Shown: positions 46,611 through 57,498, counted from the stretch's first letter. The stretch is 64,000 bases of DNA from Hydrangea macrophylla (GCA_033977485.1 CM066988.1:73027169-73091168), one strand, 5' to 3'. Numbers and translations: made by a program. Notes: generated from the sequence alone by a model not told the origin.

Positions 46611-47248
46611 GATAGTGGGTGGTTGTGTTTGTCGAGAGAAAAGAGTCAATAAGATGAGTGTGGTGCATCGTCTCATACATAATCATATGTTTTAATGAAT
46701 GAACGACTTTTAAATATATTCCCTGTTATTTTTATAATTGAATTCTTCCCATGATTTAACCATTGATTTTACAAACCTAAAAAGAGAAAATTGTAAAGGG
46801 GTATGTTTTACATTCAAAGTCATGTTTTTAATACTCACCAGCTTCTTGAAGCTGACGACGTTGATGCGTCCTGGACATTCATGTTCAGGCTTTTCAGGTT
46901 ATAACCAGGAGGAACCTTATGACTATGCGAATTGAGAACAACTGCTGGAAAGAGAAATTTCTGTTATGTGCTTTAAGTTTTAAATTGTTTTGTAATAAGG
47001 ATGACTGTAATAGACACTAAGTTATTGTTTTAATTTAAGGCAGTATGTGCCTTTAGATGACCCGTGCTGTAATATTTATTAAGTTAGAAAAATATTTGTA
47101 AGCTTTGATTACTCTACTCTGATTATTGTTTATCGTTGTACGACATTTGGGACGGAATTGATCCTTAAAACTGTTGTGACCTAGGGGTCCATAAAGGAAA
47201 TTAAACGCTTTCCTTATTTATGCTACGTCGGGGCGTGACAGGATTTAG

Positions 47249-47262
47249 TGGTATCAGAGCCA
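47249..47262 (+). other. D1 primer-binding site
   Basis: TGGTATCAGAGCCA, 8 bp after the LTR, is the site complementary to the 3' end of initiator tRNA-Met. Confidence 0.95.
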
Positions 47263-47437
47263 GGTTATTATTTATCTCAAGATAGTTTAGCCAGGTTAGG
47301 GTTTACCAGTTTAGACCTGATTCCACGATCTGTTAGCTTAAGCTTTGCACCCGATGTTACGACAGGGAGGATAAACTCAGAACCCCAAACGCTTAAGATT
47401 ATCTCTTTCCTGATTTAAGTTAGTACCTTTTTCAGGT

Positions 47438-48043
47438 ATGGATCCAGCTCAGCCTTTTTTTGTACCCGACGCTTTTGGAGGGCATTGGGTTACTGTGGCA
47501 GCGATAGTACCGGCTTCTACGATACTTTATTTCACCACCGTTGGGCAGCGTGCAGCAACTACCATCGAGTTAGATCTTTGGCACCAGATTCATGTGTTAG
47601 GTCTGGTCGACTTGTCCCGTGCTCGCCTCCAGATCCTGTACTTTATAGAGATTCAGCACTTAGTGCTTGTAGAGATGGTTTGCTTGGTTAACAGCGATGC
47701 CTTCTATCTACCCCTTGTGGTCCAGGTTGTACAGGCTCACCTTGCACAACTAGAGATGCCTCCATCAGTCGTCCCTGCTGTTGAGGATGATGGTGACATT
47801 GACGTTGTACTTGCTCCTATTATCGAGGATGCTGAGGAGGATGGCATAGATTGGGATGACCTCGCGATTGACCTTGAGGAGGCACTAGCACCTGAGCTAG
47901 CTTTGCCAGAGGCAGATGCCCCTGGACCTGCTTCGTTGTTGACCCCACATAGCTGTAATTTTGGGGCAGGCCCCTCGCATGTTCAGCGACTTCATCAGGC
48001 CGACTCGCTTGACCTTTTGATGACTACCTATGGCGATGACTGA
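47438..48043 (+). CDS. Extra 201-codon ORF between primer site and gag in D1, unrecognised
   Basis: An uninterrupted frame runs from ATG 47438 to TGA 48041-48043, about 300 bp before the gag ATG and in a different frame from it. The N-terminal half is hydrophobic (VTVAAIVPASTILYF; LVEMVCLVNSDAFYLPLVVQVV). The C-terminal half is strongly acidic (VEDDGDIDVV, EDAEEDGIDWDDLAIDLEEAL) and ends MTTYGDD. I recognise no domain. Del/Tekay elements normally encode one gag-pol frame, so an ORF here is unexpected. It is fully open while the neighbouring gag-pol has about ten breaks. It could be an accessory protein, a captured fragment or a chance ORF. An AG/ATG-proximal TTTTTCAGG (47429-47437) resembles a 3' splice site. 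Confidence 0.45.
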   Translation: MDPAQPFFVPDAFGGHWVTVAAIVPASTILYFTTVGQRAATTIELDLWHQIHVLGLVDLSRARLQILYFIEIQHLVLVEMVCLVNSDAFYLPLVVQVVQAHLAQLEMPPSVVPAVEDDGDIDVVLAPIIEDAEEDGIDWDDLAIDLEEALAPELALPEADAPGPASLLTPHSCNFGAGPSHVQRLHQADSLDLLMTTYGDD

Positions 48044-48347
48044 CCGTTTAGATGTCTCTTTGTATATATTTACTACTTTTGACTAGTAGCTCTATTCTCT
48101 TTTTGCAAACTGTAATTACATGCATTAGCAGATAGGGCAATGACCCCATTTTTGTAACATTAACTCTTGCATGCGTCTTAACCCATATGGATAGGGTAGG
48201 CATTGACCTTATCATACACGCTTTTTGTATCAACTTGACAAGAAGTTATATATAAGATATACTCTTTTGAATGTTATCATCATTTAAATTGCTTCATAGT
48301 ACTGCTTCATGCATATTTCTCATTCTGCTATCACTATCATGCATAGA
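48044..48347 (+). other. D1 leader between the extra ORF and gag
   Basis: About 300 bp, T-rich, with no coding features. Confidence 0.5.
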
Positions 48348-49324
48348 ATGGCTGGAGGACTAAGGAGAAACAGGAATTTGATCTAGGGAGCACCCGATGC
48401 TGCCGATCCTACAGGGATGTTCAAAGCATTTATCAGACGTTTGGAAAGAATCAGTAATACGAATGACAACTGACGAGACCGCCAGACTGGAGATAAACTG
48501 CTGGAGAGATTCTGTACGCTCAGACCCGAGCAGTTTGCGGGTACTGCGGAACCCTGGAAAGCGGAACAGTGGTTAAGACAGATGGACCACATGTTCAAAG
48601 CTGTCCAGTGCAACGAGATGGACAAGAGGAGATTGGCTACATTTCAATTGACCGATGCTGGGACTCGGTGATAGCCACTATTGGGAACACAGCTGCTACG
48701 GGAATGACGTGGTTTGCATTTAAAGGGAGATTTTTGGAGAAGTATTTCCCAGCTACGGAGAGGCACAGAAGAGAGAAGGAATTCATGGACCTGACGTAAG
48801 GAACCAAGTTGGTGCAAGAGTACACCACCCAGTTCGAGAGACTGTCTCAGTTTGCCCATCACATGGTTGACACTGAAGAGAAGAAGATACGGAAGTATAA
48901 CCAAGGGCTGACACCACAAATTCACCGCCTGACTCTCGGTCACCTAGATAAGTCGTTTGAGGGATTGGTTGGCTTGGCTACTGATTTAGAAGAAAATGCT
49001 CGAGTGAACCGTAAGCAATTCGAATTCCGACCACCTTAAAGGGGTAATTTTGGGAATAGACCACCAATGAACCGTACCCAAGGGCAGAAGAGGAATTTCG
49101 ACGGAAGCAAGAAGACCCAGGCTATTATCTATCCGACTCAACCACAAGTAGGAGAAGGAAGTAGTGGCGGAAAATGCTTCAATTGTGGCAACCCTGGTCA
49201 TCTGGCTCGAGATTGTAAGGCACCAAGGCATGCTGCTCAGCAAGGAATAGTCTGCTTCAACTGTGGTGAACCAGGTCACATTAGCAGGTTCTGCACTGCC
49301 CCCAAGCAGGTGACTTATGGTTAA
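48348..49324 (+). pseudogene. D1 gag with two zinc knuckles
   Basis: ATG 48348 opens MAGGLRRNRN in frame 3 and meets stops near 48384 and 48471. The capsid core follows with FAGTAEPWKAEQWLRQMDHMF and RRLATFQLTDAGT (to about 48668), then shifts to frame 2: MTWFAFKGRFLEKYFPATERHRREKEFMDL, stop at 48797-48799, LVQEYTTQFERLSQFA and LTLGHLDKSFEGLVGLA, stop at 49037-49039. Two intact CX2CX4HX4C knuckles (CFNCGNPGHLARDC about 49177-49218; CFNCGEPGHISRFC about 49252-49293) would bind element RNA. A stop at 49322-49324 follows. Two knuckles is not unusual for this group. Confidence 0.9.
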
Positions 49325-49906
49325 CAGGGTCAGACTCGCTTGGATGCTGTTATCGCTGATGCAGCAGGATATGATGGAACTGTGTATGAAGAAGAATATT
49401 ATGGAGAAGCTCAACCTGATCAGCAAGCAATGGAAGGTACATTGACTTTGTTTAACTCCCATGTTAAAGTGTTATTTGATACGGGTGCTGCTCTTTCGTT
49501 CATATCTGTTAATACAATTTGGAGATTGGGTATCTTACCTCATCGTTTAGAGAAAGCTTTGAGGGCTACTTCGCCATTAGGAGCTGCAGTCAGATTAGGA
49601 CACGTGTGCAAGGATTGTCCTTTACGGTTAGGAGACTGTGAAATCCCTGCAAGGTTGATTGTCCTATCGATGAAGGAGTTCGACATAATCCTAGGAATGG
49701 ATTGGCTCTCTCAGAATCAAGTGAAGTTGGATTGTGCGAGAAAGAGAATTACATTCTCCGACAACGAGAATCAACCCTTTGATTTTCAATGTAACCCTTC
49801 AGGAGATATGTTCCTCACCAGATGTTTGGCAAACATCGAAGTCATCAGTACAGAGATGACAGTGTCGTCTATACCTGTAGTCAAGGACTTCAAAGAAGTA
49901 TTTTAA
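49325..49906 (+). pseudogene. D1 aspartic protease
   Basis: Frame 2 is open from 49340 to a TAA at 49904-49906, where the family has Gln. It holds VKVLFDTGAALSFIS, the protease active site with DTGA intact (about 49466-49510), and FDIILGMDWLSQNQVKLDC (about 49679-49735), the conserved second half. The catalytic core itself looks unbroken. It would cut the Gag-Pol precursor in particles. Confidence 0.92.
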
Positions 49907-50815
49907 GACATTTCTGGTTTGCCGCCCGAGAGAAGTATAGAGTTCTGTATTGAGCTTATACCAGGTACCGTACCGATCACTAAGGTTCCCTACAGAATGG
50001 CCCCTACAGAGCTATTGGAATTGAAGGAACAAGTTCAAGAGCTTGAGAACCTAGGTTTTGTACGTCCAAGTACATCGCCTTGAGGAGCACCGGTGTTATT
50101 TGTGAAGAAGAAGGACGGAACGCTCAGGTTGTGTATCGACTACAGAGAACTGAACCGTGTAACTATCAAGAACAAGTATCCCTTACCGCGGATTGACAAC
50201 TTATTTGATCAACTACAAGGAGCTACGACATTTTCCAAGATAGACCTAAGGTCGGGATATCATCAGTTGAGGGTACGGAAGGAAGATATACCTAAGACTG
50301 CGTTCAGAACCCGATATGGTCATTATAAATTTTTGGTGATGCCGTTTGGAATGACGAATGCCCCGGCAGTGTTTATGGATCCGATGAACAGAGTGTTCAA
50401 GCCTTATTTGGATCAGTTTGTCATCGTCTTCATAGATGATATTTTGATCTATTCTAAGTCAGGAGAAGAACACGAACAACATCTACGGATTGCAATGCAG
50501 ACGCTCAAAGATCAGCAGTTGTATGCCAAATTTAGTAAGTGTGAGTTCTGGCTACAAGAAGTTAAATTTTTGGGACACAAGGTGTCATCTCAAGGAATTT
50601 CTGTGGATTCGTCCAAGACAGATGCTGTGTCAAAATGGGTTAGGCCGAGCAACCCTACGGAAGTTCAGAGTTTTCTTGGACTTGCCGGCTATTACAGAAG
50701 ATTTGTTGAGGGATTCTCTAAAATAGCTGCACCTTTGACTGGGTTGACGAAGAAGAATTTAAAGTTCGAGTGGATAGAGAAGCATGAGCATGCCTTTCTA
50801 GAATTGAAAGGAGAC
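49907..50815 (+). pseudogene. D1 reverse transcriptase
   Basis: Frame 2 continues with [12 protein letters not shown] and [15 protein letters not shown], then a TGA at 50081-50083 where Trp is expected. From 50093 the polymerase is open: [75 protein letters not shown] (catalytic Asp pair, about 50434-50439), [11 protein letters not shown] and [12 protein letters not shown] frameshift at about 50805-50815 breaks the link to RNase H. All catalytic aspartates are present, so polymerase inactivation rests on the stop and the shift. Confidence 0.95.
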
Positions 50816-51345
50816 TCACTACTGCACCAGTACTGGCTATACCCAAGCCTGATGAAAAGTTCACTATCTTTAGTGATGCGTCCTATCAAGGATTAGGGTG
50901 TGTACTGATGCAAGATGGTAGAGTTATCGCTTATAGATCCAAACAGCTGAAGCCGAATGAGTTGAACTATCCTATTCATGATTTGGAGTTGGCGGCAGTA
51001 GTATTTGCACTCAAGATTTGGAGACATTATCTCTACGGTGAGAAGTTTGATTTATTCTTCGACCACAAGAGCCTCAAATATTTGTTCACACAGAAAGAGT
51101 TGAACATGAGGCAGCGCAGATGGATGGAGTTGATCAAAGATTATGACTTCACGTAAGAATACCACCCTGGTAAAGCTAATGTAGTCGTCGATGCTCTGAG
51201 TCGACAGACTCGAGAGACGATCGCCTCCTTAATGGTTAGAGAATGGCGAGCATTGGAGACCTTGGCAGAGTTCGATGTACAGAGTGCTGAAGAAGGAGAA
51301 GGACAATTGATCGGATGTCTTATCCTATAGCCTGTTCTCATTGAC
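50816..51345 (+). pseudogene. D1 RNase H
   Basis: Frame 1: [21 protein letters not shown] (about 50820-50880), [40 protein letters not shown] and [22 protein letters not shown] are the Ty3 RNase H core. The frame stops at 51154-51156 (TAA for Gln), continues EYHPGKANVVVDALSR, and stops again at 51328-51330 (TAG for Gln). It would degrade the RNA strand of the hybrid. Confidence 0.93.
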
Positions 51346-52770
51346 CGCATTATTGGAGCTCAGAAAGAAGATGAGAAGTTTCAAACATGGTTTGCGAAGA
51401 TGTCAGAAAAGGACCCGACAGAATGGAAAGTGGGAATCGATGGAGGATATCGTTGCAGGAATAGATTATGTGTGCCAAATGTCGGAGAACTTAGGAAGGA
51501 TATCCTGGAAGAAGCACATAAGTCAAGATATACAGTTCACCCGGGAGGGACAAAGATGTACAAAGATTTGAAGAGAAATTTTTGGTGGGAAGGTATGAAG
51601 AAGGATGTGACTGAATTCGTATCCAAGTGTTTGACGTGTCAGCAAGTCAAAGCTGAACATCAGAGACCCTCGGGACTGTTGCAACCATTACCTATTCCTG
51701 GTTGGAAGTGGGAACACATAACCATGGATTTTGTAGTAGGATTGCCCCGGTCGCAGCAAAATCATGACGCCATATGGGTAATCGTGGATCGATTGACGAA
51801 GTCTGCTCATTTCATTGCTTACAGTATAACATACCCGGTAGAGAGGATGATCCGGATGTACATACAACAAGTTGTGCGACTTCACGGTGCACCTGTGTCA
51901 ATTGTGTCAGACCGTGACGCATGTTTTACTTCTGAATTTTGGGAAAGTCTGCAAGAAGCTATGGGAACCTCGCTCAAGATGAGCACTGCTTTTCACCCTC
52001 AGACAGATGGGCAAACTGAGCGTGTTAATCAGATCATGGGAAGATATGCTTAGGGCTTGTGTGATCGATTTTGAAGAATCTTGGGAGACACACTTGCCAT
52101 TGGTTGAATTTTCCTATAACAATAGTTATCACACGAGTATCGGGATGGCTCCGTTCGAAGCATTGTACGGACGACCATGTCGTTCTCCATTGTGTTGGGC
52201 AGAAGTTGGGGACACAGAGTTGTTGGGACCAGATTTGGTTAGAGAAATCAACGAGAAGATTTCCTTAGTCAAGGAGAGGATGAGAACCGCTCAGAGACGG
52301 TATAAGAGTTATGTTGATCGACGCCGAAAGGATTTGGAATTCGGTGTTGGAGATCAGTACTTCTTAAGGTTTCACCGACCCGAGGAGTGGTACGTTTTGG
52401 TCTCAAGAGAGGGAAATTAGCTCCACGTTTCATCGGACCGTTCGAGATTTTGGAACTTGTCGGAAGAGTGGCTTATCGACTGGCGCTACCACCGAAGATG
52501 TCTGGGGTTCACAATGTATTTCATGTGAGTATGCTGAAAAAGTACATACGAGACCCCTCGTTCGTGGTTAGTTATGATGATATTGAGACGAATCATAATG
52601 TTTCTTACAAAGAAAGGCCCGTGAAGATTCTAGATCAGAGTATCAAGAAGCTGAGGAATAAGGACATTCCGTTGGTGAAGGTTCAGTGGAATCACCATGA
52701 CGAGAACGAAGCCTCGTGGGAAGTTGAAGCTGATATGAGGAAGAAGTACCCGGAGTTATTTCAGGACTAG
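51346..52770 (+). pseudogene. D1 integrase with C-terminal chromodomain-like end
   Basis: The zinc-binding module is complete (AHKSRYTVHPGGTKMY ... CLTCQQVK, about 51516-51650). The DDE core has TMDFVVGLPRS (about 51722), IVSDRDACFTSEFW (about 51901) and HPQTDGQTERVNQ with the Glu (about 51995-52030). A frameshift at about 52030-52040 moves to frame 2 (LRACVIDFEESW, FSYNNSYHTSIGMAPFEALYGR), and another at about 52390 to frame 1: LKRGKLAPRFIGPFEIL, LPPKMSGVHNVFHVSMLKKY, then VKVQWNHHDENEASWEVEADMRKKYP. The last segment is the chromodomain-like tail typical of Tekay-type chromoviruses, thought to steer integration to heterochromatin. It lacks some aromatic cage positions of classical chromodomains, as is usual for this group. 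Confidence 0.93.
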
Positions 52771-52800
52771 TTAGTCTTGATTTCGGGGACGAAATCCTGT

Positions 52801-52815
52801 TTAAGGGAGGAAGGA
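52801..52815 (+). other. D1 polypurine tract
   Basis: AAGGGAGGAAGGA directly before the 3' LTR. Confidence 0.85.
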
Positions 52816-55800
52816 TGTAACAACCTGCATTTCCATTTATTTTTAAATTACATTTTCATAATTAAATTTGTATTGTTTGCTTTCTTTTTATTTCAATTCC
52901 CTTGCATTAAAACTGGTTGCTTGTTTTAATTCATATTAAAATTCTTTTGGGGTCAAACTGTAATTTTATAAATTTAAGAAATACCTGTGTTGAATTTTAA
53001 ATCTGTATTTCAAAATGGTGGATATATTTTTTTTGATAACTCCAACTGCATTTTTATGAAACCAGAAAACTATTTCTTACATGAAGATGAATTTTCTGTA
53101 TTTTTGGAGTGACCACCGCGCCACAAAAATACCAGTTTGTATTTAAAACTGTCCACACTATGCTAAACTATCACAGATTTTGGAAGTGATGTAAAGTTGA
53201 ACATGACTTATGCTTTATTTCCATTTATGGCAAACTAATCATTGACTTAGGCCTTGTTTGGCAATGCCCTCTTAATGTGTGTTAACTTATGCCTATAATC
53301 TAATTTCCCAAACAACTGTATATTTACCCTATATGCGTAGGTGACCCTTTGAGCATCTGTGAAGTTGTGTCACAGTGTGCCTACGTATGTATAATTCTAT
53401 ATGTGTGATCTGTATCTTAGTTAGTACACTTAGAAATTTGAAATAATTTAGTTTGTTGAGTGAGTATCACAACTCACAACTTGGAGCCCAAGATTGTGAG
53501 TTCTATATAACTCATACACTCAAATACTCTCTCAATCACACACATTCTGCACATCAATTTCAAAGAGAGAACACGGAGAGTTTAGTGAAGAGAATTTTCA
53601 GTAAATTTTTGGAGAGAGAGTACATCACCACACCAAGCATAATCTGCATTCTCCTTTGGTTTCACAAACTGAAAGAATATAGAGAGAGTATCAGAGAGAG
53701 AGAGAGGAATTTACAGATTTTATTATAGAAAGAGGAAGCTCAATCCACCATAGCCTAGTTTGAAGTGGGGATTGCTAATCTTACTTTCTTTCTCAACAAC
53801 TCTCCATCTCTAAATAACTGTGAGTATTATTAACTCACTCCCAATGTAATTCATGTCTTAATTTTGTTTATATAGCTTGATTTGGAAATCGCCATAGTTA
53901 ATTTTACGTTGATGTTCCATAGCTTGAAAATCATGAATTCTCAAACTAAATCAAAATCTGTGTTGATAGATAAATATGAAAGACTATAGTATGTATTGAC
54001 TATGTTTAAAGTATTGAAGCCTAATTTGTTCATATGAAAAAGTATATTAAGGATTAAGTTTTGACAACTTTTAGTTTTTCATAAAATTCAAGAGCTATGG
54101 TTTGATTTGTGTTTAATTGATTTCATATTTGTAATCCTTGTAAGAAAAGGGAGAGATCCATATATAACATGATGTATATACCAACAGTTCTGAAAATGGT
54201 CGAAAAGACCCCTGAAAACTGAAACAGAGTAGTTCTGACGAAGAAGACGAAGCCTCTGCTTCATCTCGCGCGCGGGATCGCGCGAGCGAGCATCGCGCGA
54301 GCGGCCCGCGCGAGCGAGCAACGTGGATTCAGGCAGATATAAAAGTTTATAAAGAAAATGAAAAATAGGCAGGTCACACGAGCGAGGGTCGCGCGAGCGA
54401 CCCGCGCGCGAGGTGGCTGATTTCAGGCAGAAAGAAAAGGTTTTTAAAATAAAAAGGAAAATGGGCAGGTCGCGCGAGCGGCTCGCGCGAGCGACCCGCG
54501 TGCGCGACTTATGGCAGTTTCTAGTTCTTGCTTATTTTGTGTTAAGGAACTGTTTGGGTGGTAGTTTATGAACTGTTAAAGCTCTGTTTGGGAAATTTAT
54601 TTAAGCAGAATCCTATTTGATTATGTGTAGATGATTAAAACAATGAATTGCGACCTATCAATCCCCGTACGTACGTGTTTCTTTAATTCATTAAATTCCT
54701 TTATATTGAAGGTTCATGACATACATGTGGAGTCAGTTGTACATGCATGTGGGTGTCAGTCAGTGTGAAAAAGAGTAATGGTCAGTGTGGAAAAGAGTAT
54801 GAGATTGAGATTGAGATTGAGATTGTGTTGTGGACACTCCATGATTATTGTGTACCAAAGTGTGACGTGTTGAGATTGCGGTGAGAGTGTCTTTGAAATG
54901 CGACGGTGGCAAAACTGGACACTCACTGACGATCATGGTAGCGTCAAAGTGTGTGAAGCCGAACTTGGACATTCCCTGGCACCCATGGAAGTGCTAAAGT
55001 GTGGCCTACGGACACTCCCTGATACCCGAGTCTGGATACTGCGTGAGGGTTCCTCCGGTATTTGCATGGCGGTATAGGTATTCAAAGTGTGAGGCATTGG
55101 ACACTCCCTGGTACCCCGGACAAAAGTGTGAGGCAAACTGGACATTCCCTGGCACCCCTGTGCTAAAGTGTGGCTATCGGAGTATTTCAAAGATACTGGT
55201 GTGAGATAGTGGGTTGTTGTGTTTGTCGAGAGAAAAGAGTCGGTAAGATGAGTGTGGTGCATCGTCTCATACATAATCATATGTTTTAATGAATGAACGA
55301 CTTTTAAATATATTCCCTGTTATTTTTATAATTGAATTCTTCCCATGATTTAACCATTGATTTTACAAACCTAAAAAGAGAAAATTTGTAAAGGGGTATG
55401 TTTTACATTCAAAGTCATGTTTTTAATACTCACCAACTTCTTGAAGCTGACGACGTTGATGCGTCATGGACATTCGTGTTCAGGCTTTTCAGGTTATAAC
55501 CAGGAGGAACCTTATGACTATGCGAATTGAGAACAACTGCTGGAAAGAGAAATTTCCGTTATGTGCTTTAAGTTTTTAAACTGTTTTGTAATAAGGATGA
55601 CTGTAATAGACACTAAGTTATTGTTTTAATTTAAGGCGGTATGTGCCTTTAGATGACTCGTGCTGTAATATTTATTAAGTTAGAAAAATATTTGTAAGCT
55701 TTGATTGCTCTACTCTGATTATTGTTTATCATTGTTCGACATTTGGGACGGAATCGATCCTTCAAACTGTCGCGACCTACAGGTCCATAAAGGAAATTAA

Positions 55801-55836
55801 ACGCTTTCCTTATTTATGCTACGTCGGGGCGTGACA
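52816..55836 (+). repeat. D1 3' LTR
   Basis: 3021 bp, 55 bp shorter than the 5' LTR. Much of the difference lies in the GC-rich palindrome cluster (54265-54500), where this copy has fewer TCGCGCGA units. TATA-like box at 54338-54345. Otherwise it matches the 5' LTR along its whole length. Confidence 0.93.
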
Positions 55837-55841
55837 CTCAC

Positions 55842-57022
55842 TGATAATGTTTATATGCAGCAACCTCCAAGGTTCATTAATTTTGAATTCCAACACATGT
55901 ATGCAAACTTCAGAAAGCTATCTACGGACTTCATTGATCACCACAGGCATGGTGCACAGAGTTGAAACAATACCTAGAGTCTTGTTGTTTAAATTTGTCA
56001 ACTCCAAATCTGATTGCTCATCATTCATACTTCACCAATAGTCCATTCAATCTCTTTTTCCTCGTATATATGGATGATATTATACTTATTGGGAACTCGC
56101 TTCACCTTCTCCAACAACTCATCAATGTCCTCTCCAGCCGTTTCTCCCTCAAGGACCTTGGTCAGCTAAACTATTTTCTTGGTGTAGAGGCGATAGCTAC
56201 CTCTTCTGGGCTCTTCCTGTCCCAAAATAAGTACATACTTACTTGCTAAAACTGGGATGGATGGTGCCAAAGAAGTTTCCAGTCCTATGTCCCTATTATC
56301 TCCTTTGAAGATTGACGATGGCTCACCCCTAGTAGATGCTACACTTTAAAGTTCCACCCTTGGTGCCTTGCAGTACCTATCTCTCACGGGACCTAACATA
56401 TCATTTGCCATAGACAGGCTTTCTCAGTTCATGCATCAACCATTATCAAACCAATGGATTGCAGTCAAGTGGATACTCTGCTACTTGAAAGGTACTCTAA
56501 CCTATGGTATATTGATTCGCAAAGCCTCTCCACCAAATCTTCATGCCTTTACTGATGCTGACTGGGCTGGGAATCGTGATGATCGAACCTCTACCTCCGC
56601 TTACATTGTCTTTCTTGGAGCTAATCTAATCAACTGGAGTTCAAAGAAACAGAAAACAGCTGCTCAATCTTCTATTGAGGCTGAATACCGTTCTGTTGCC
56701 TCCATAACTGGTGAGATAAACTGGGTGCAAAACTGCTCCGTGAACTTCATGTTCCTCAATCATCTGCTCCGACCATGTATTGTGACAATGTTTGTGCTAC
56801 ATACCTTTGTGCTAATTCGATCTTCCATTCCCGAATGAAGCACATAGCCATTGACTTTCACTTTGTTCGTGATCAAGTCTCTCAAAAACAACTTCGTGTT
56901 AATCATGTTCACACTGCCGACCAACTAGCTGACTCGCTGACAAAACCATTATCACGACAGTTGTTTACTCGACATCGATTCAAGATTGGTATTCGTGATG
57001 GAACGTCAATCTTGCGGGGGCA
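55842..57022 (+). pseudogene. C3 reverse transcriptase (second part) and RNase H
   Basis: After D1 the frame resumes with DNVYMQQPPRFINFEF, FRKAIYGL and (after a stop) [21 protein letters not shown] carries the catalytic YMDD (about 56067-56078), then [21 protein letters not shown]. From 56368 MQYLSLTGPNISFAIDRLSQFM, YLKGTLTYGI, AFTDADWAGNRDDRTSTSAYIVFLG and AAQSSIEAEYRSVAS form RNase H. The final piece (56775-57035) has MYCDNVCATYLCANSIFHSRMKHI, HVHTADQLADSLTKPLSRQLF and a stop in the LTR. Frameshifts lie at about 56045, 56250 and 56730. The remnant is otherwise well preserved. Confidence 0.92.
57012..57022 (+). other. C3 polypurine tract
   Basis: GCGGGGGCA lies directly before the 3' LTR. 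Confidence 0.7.
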
Positions 57023-57236
57023 TATAAAGAAATAATATTGGAATAATTGTGTTCACACCCATTTTAGGAAAAGTGTCTATCAATCATTGACTCATTGTAA
57101 TCCTCTTGAATCTAGGAGCTTGATTTAAGTAATTGTCTAACTGTACATGTCATGTAATCTGTATAAATTGTATTCTACATCAAAGAAAAAAAGGGTAAAA
57201 ATATACAGTTCTTCCAACCAGTCTTTGGAACTTTTA
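57023..57236 (+). repeat. C3 3' LTR
   Basis: 214 bp, from TATAAAGAAATAATATTGG to CTTTTA, matching 20217-20438. AGTAC follows (57237-57241). Confidence 0.85.
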
Positions 57237-57330
57237 AGTACTACTAGCACACCATGCAATACTATGCAATTAATGCATTCGATGAAGTGCATGAAGTGCG
57301 AATAACAATCACATAAAGGAAAATATTTGG

Positions 57331-57498
57331 TGTACGCATTTTTTGAAACACTATTTGACACACTATGTTTTAAATACATGTACATTGGTTGTTTGAATTT
57401 TTCATACTTTTTTTTATACCACTTACACAATATATGATACATTGCATTTAAAACTGGATGTCAAAAAATATTTCAAAAAATGTATGTGTAGCACTACT
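57331..57498. mobile_element. MITE copy 1
   Basis: About 168 bp with terminal inverted repeats of about 45 bp: the left arm has GCATTTTTTGAAACACTATT and TTTGACACACTATG, and the right arm has the complement (GGATGTCAAAAAATATTTCA). No coding capacity. A related copy lies at 57922-58064. I could not define the target duplication. Confidence 0.7.

Larger units (their letters stand above)
44165..47240 (+). repeat. D1 5' LTR
   Basis: TG...CA ends. It contains a TATA-like box (45731-45738) lying between two clusters of TCGCGCGA-type palindromes (about 45626-45715 and 45765-45928), and a degenerate repeat of GGACACTCCCTGGCACCC at about 46240-46600. Near the end a splice-acceptor-like TTTTCAGG (46886-46893) precedes the short frame YNQEEPYDYAN-stop. 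Other open frames (44802, 46738) are not gene-like. Confidence 0.93.
44165..55836 (+). mobile_element. D1: Del/Tekay-like Ty3 chromovirus, complete but inactivated
   Basis: 11,672 bp with LTRs of 3076 bp (44165-47240) and 3021 bp (52816-55836). Both begin TGTAACAACC and end GGGGCGTGACA, with perfect target duplications CTCAC at 44160-44164 and 55837-55841. The tRNA-Met primer site, gag, protease, reverse transcriptase, RNase H, integrase, a C-terminal chromodomain-like end and a polypurine tract are all present in Ty3 order. The very long LTRs and the chromodomain-type tail point to the Del/Tekay group. The two LTRs are still very alike by eye, so this is probably the youngest insertion in nest II. 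Confidence 0.95.
20217..57236 (+). mobile_element. C3: Ty1/copia element, plus strand, split by S1/A2 and D1
   Basis: Short LTRs (222 and 214 bp) with the same sequence lie at 20217-20438 and 57023-57236. They are flanked by GGTAC (20212-20216) and AGTAC (57237-57241), one mismatch. Element sequence is 20217-21973, 42460-44164 and 55842-57236, about 4.9 kb in all, the normal length of a plant copia. Reading across the insertions gives gag, protease, integrase, reverse transcriptase and RNase H in copia order. The short LTRs and the [11 protein letters not shown] reverse transcriptase motif resemble the Ale/Retrofit group, which is an inference. Confidence 0.9.

Noticed and set aside
54933..55280. 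115-codon minus-strand ORF in the D1 3' LTR
   Set aside because: It follows the minisatellite, and the 5' LTR copy is broken into smaller frames. No evidence of coding.
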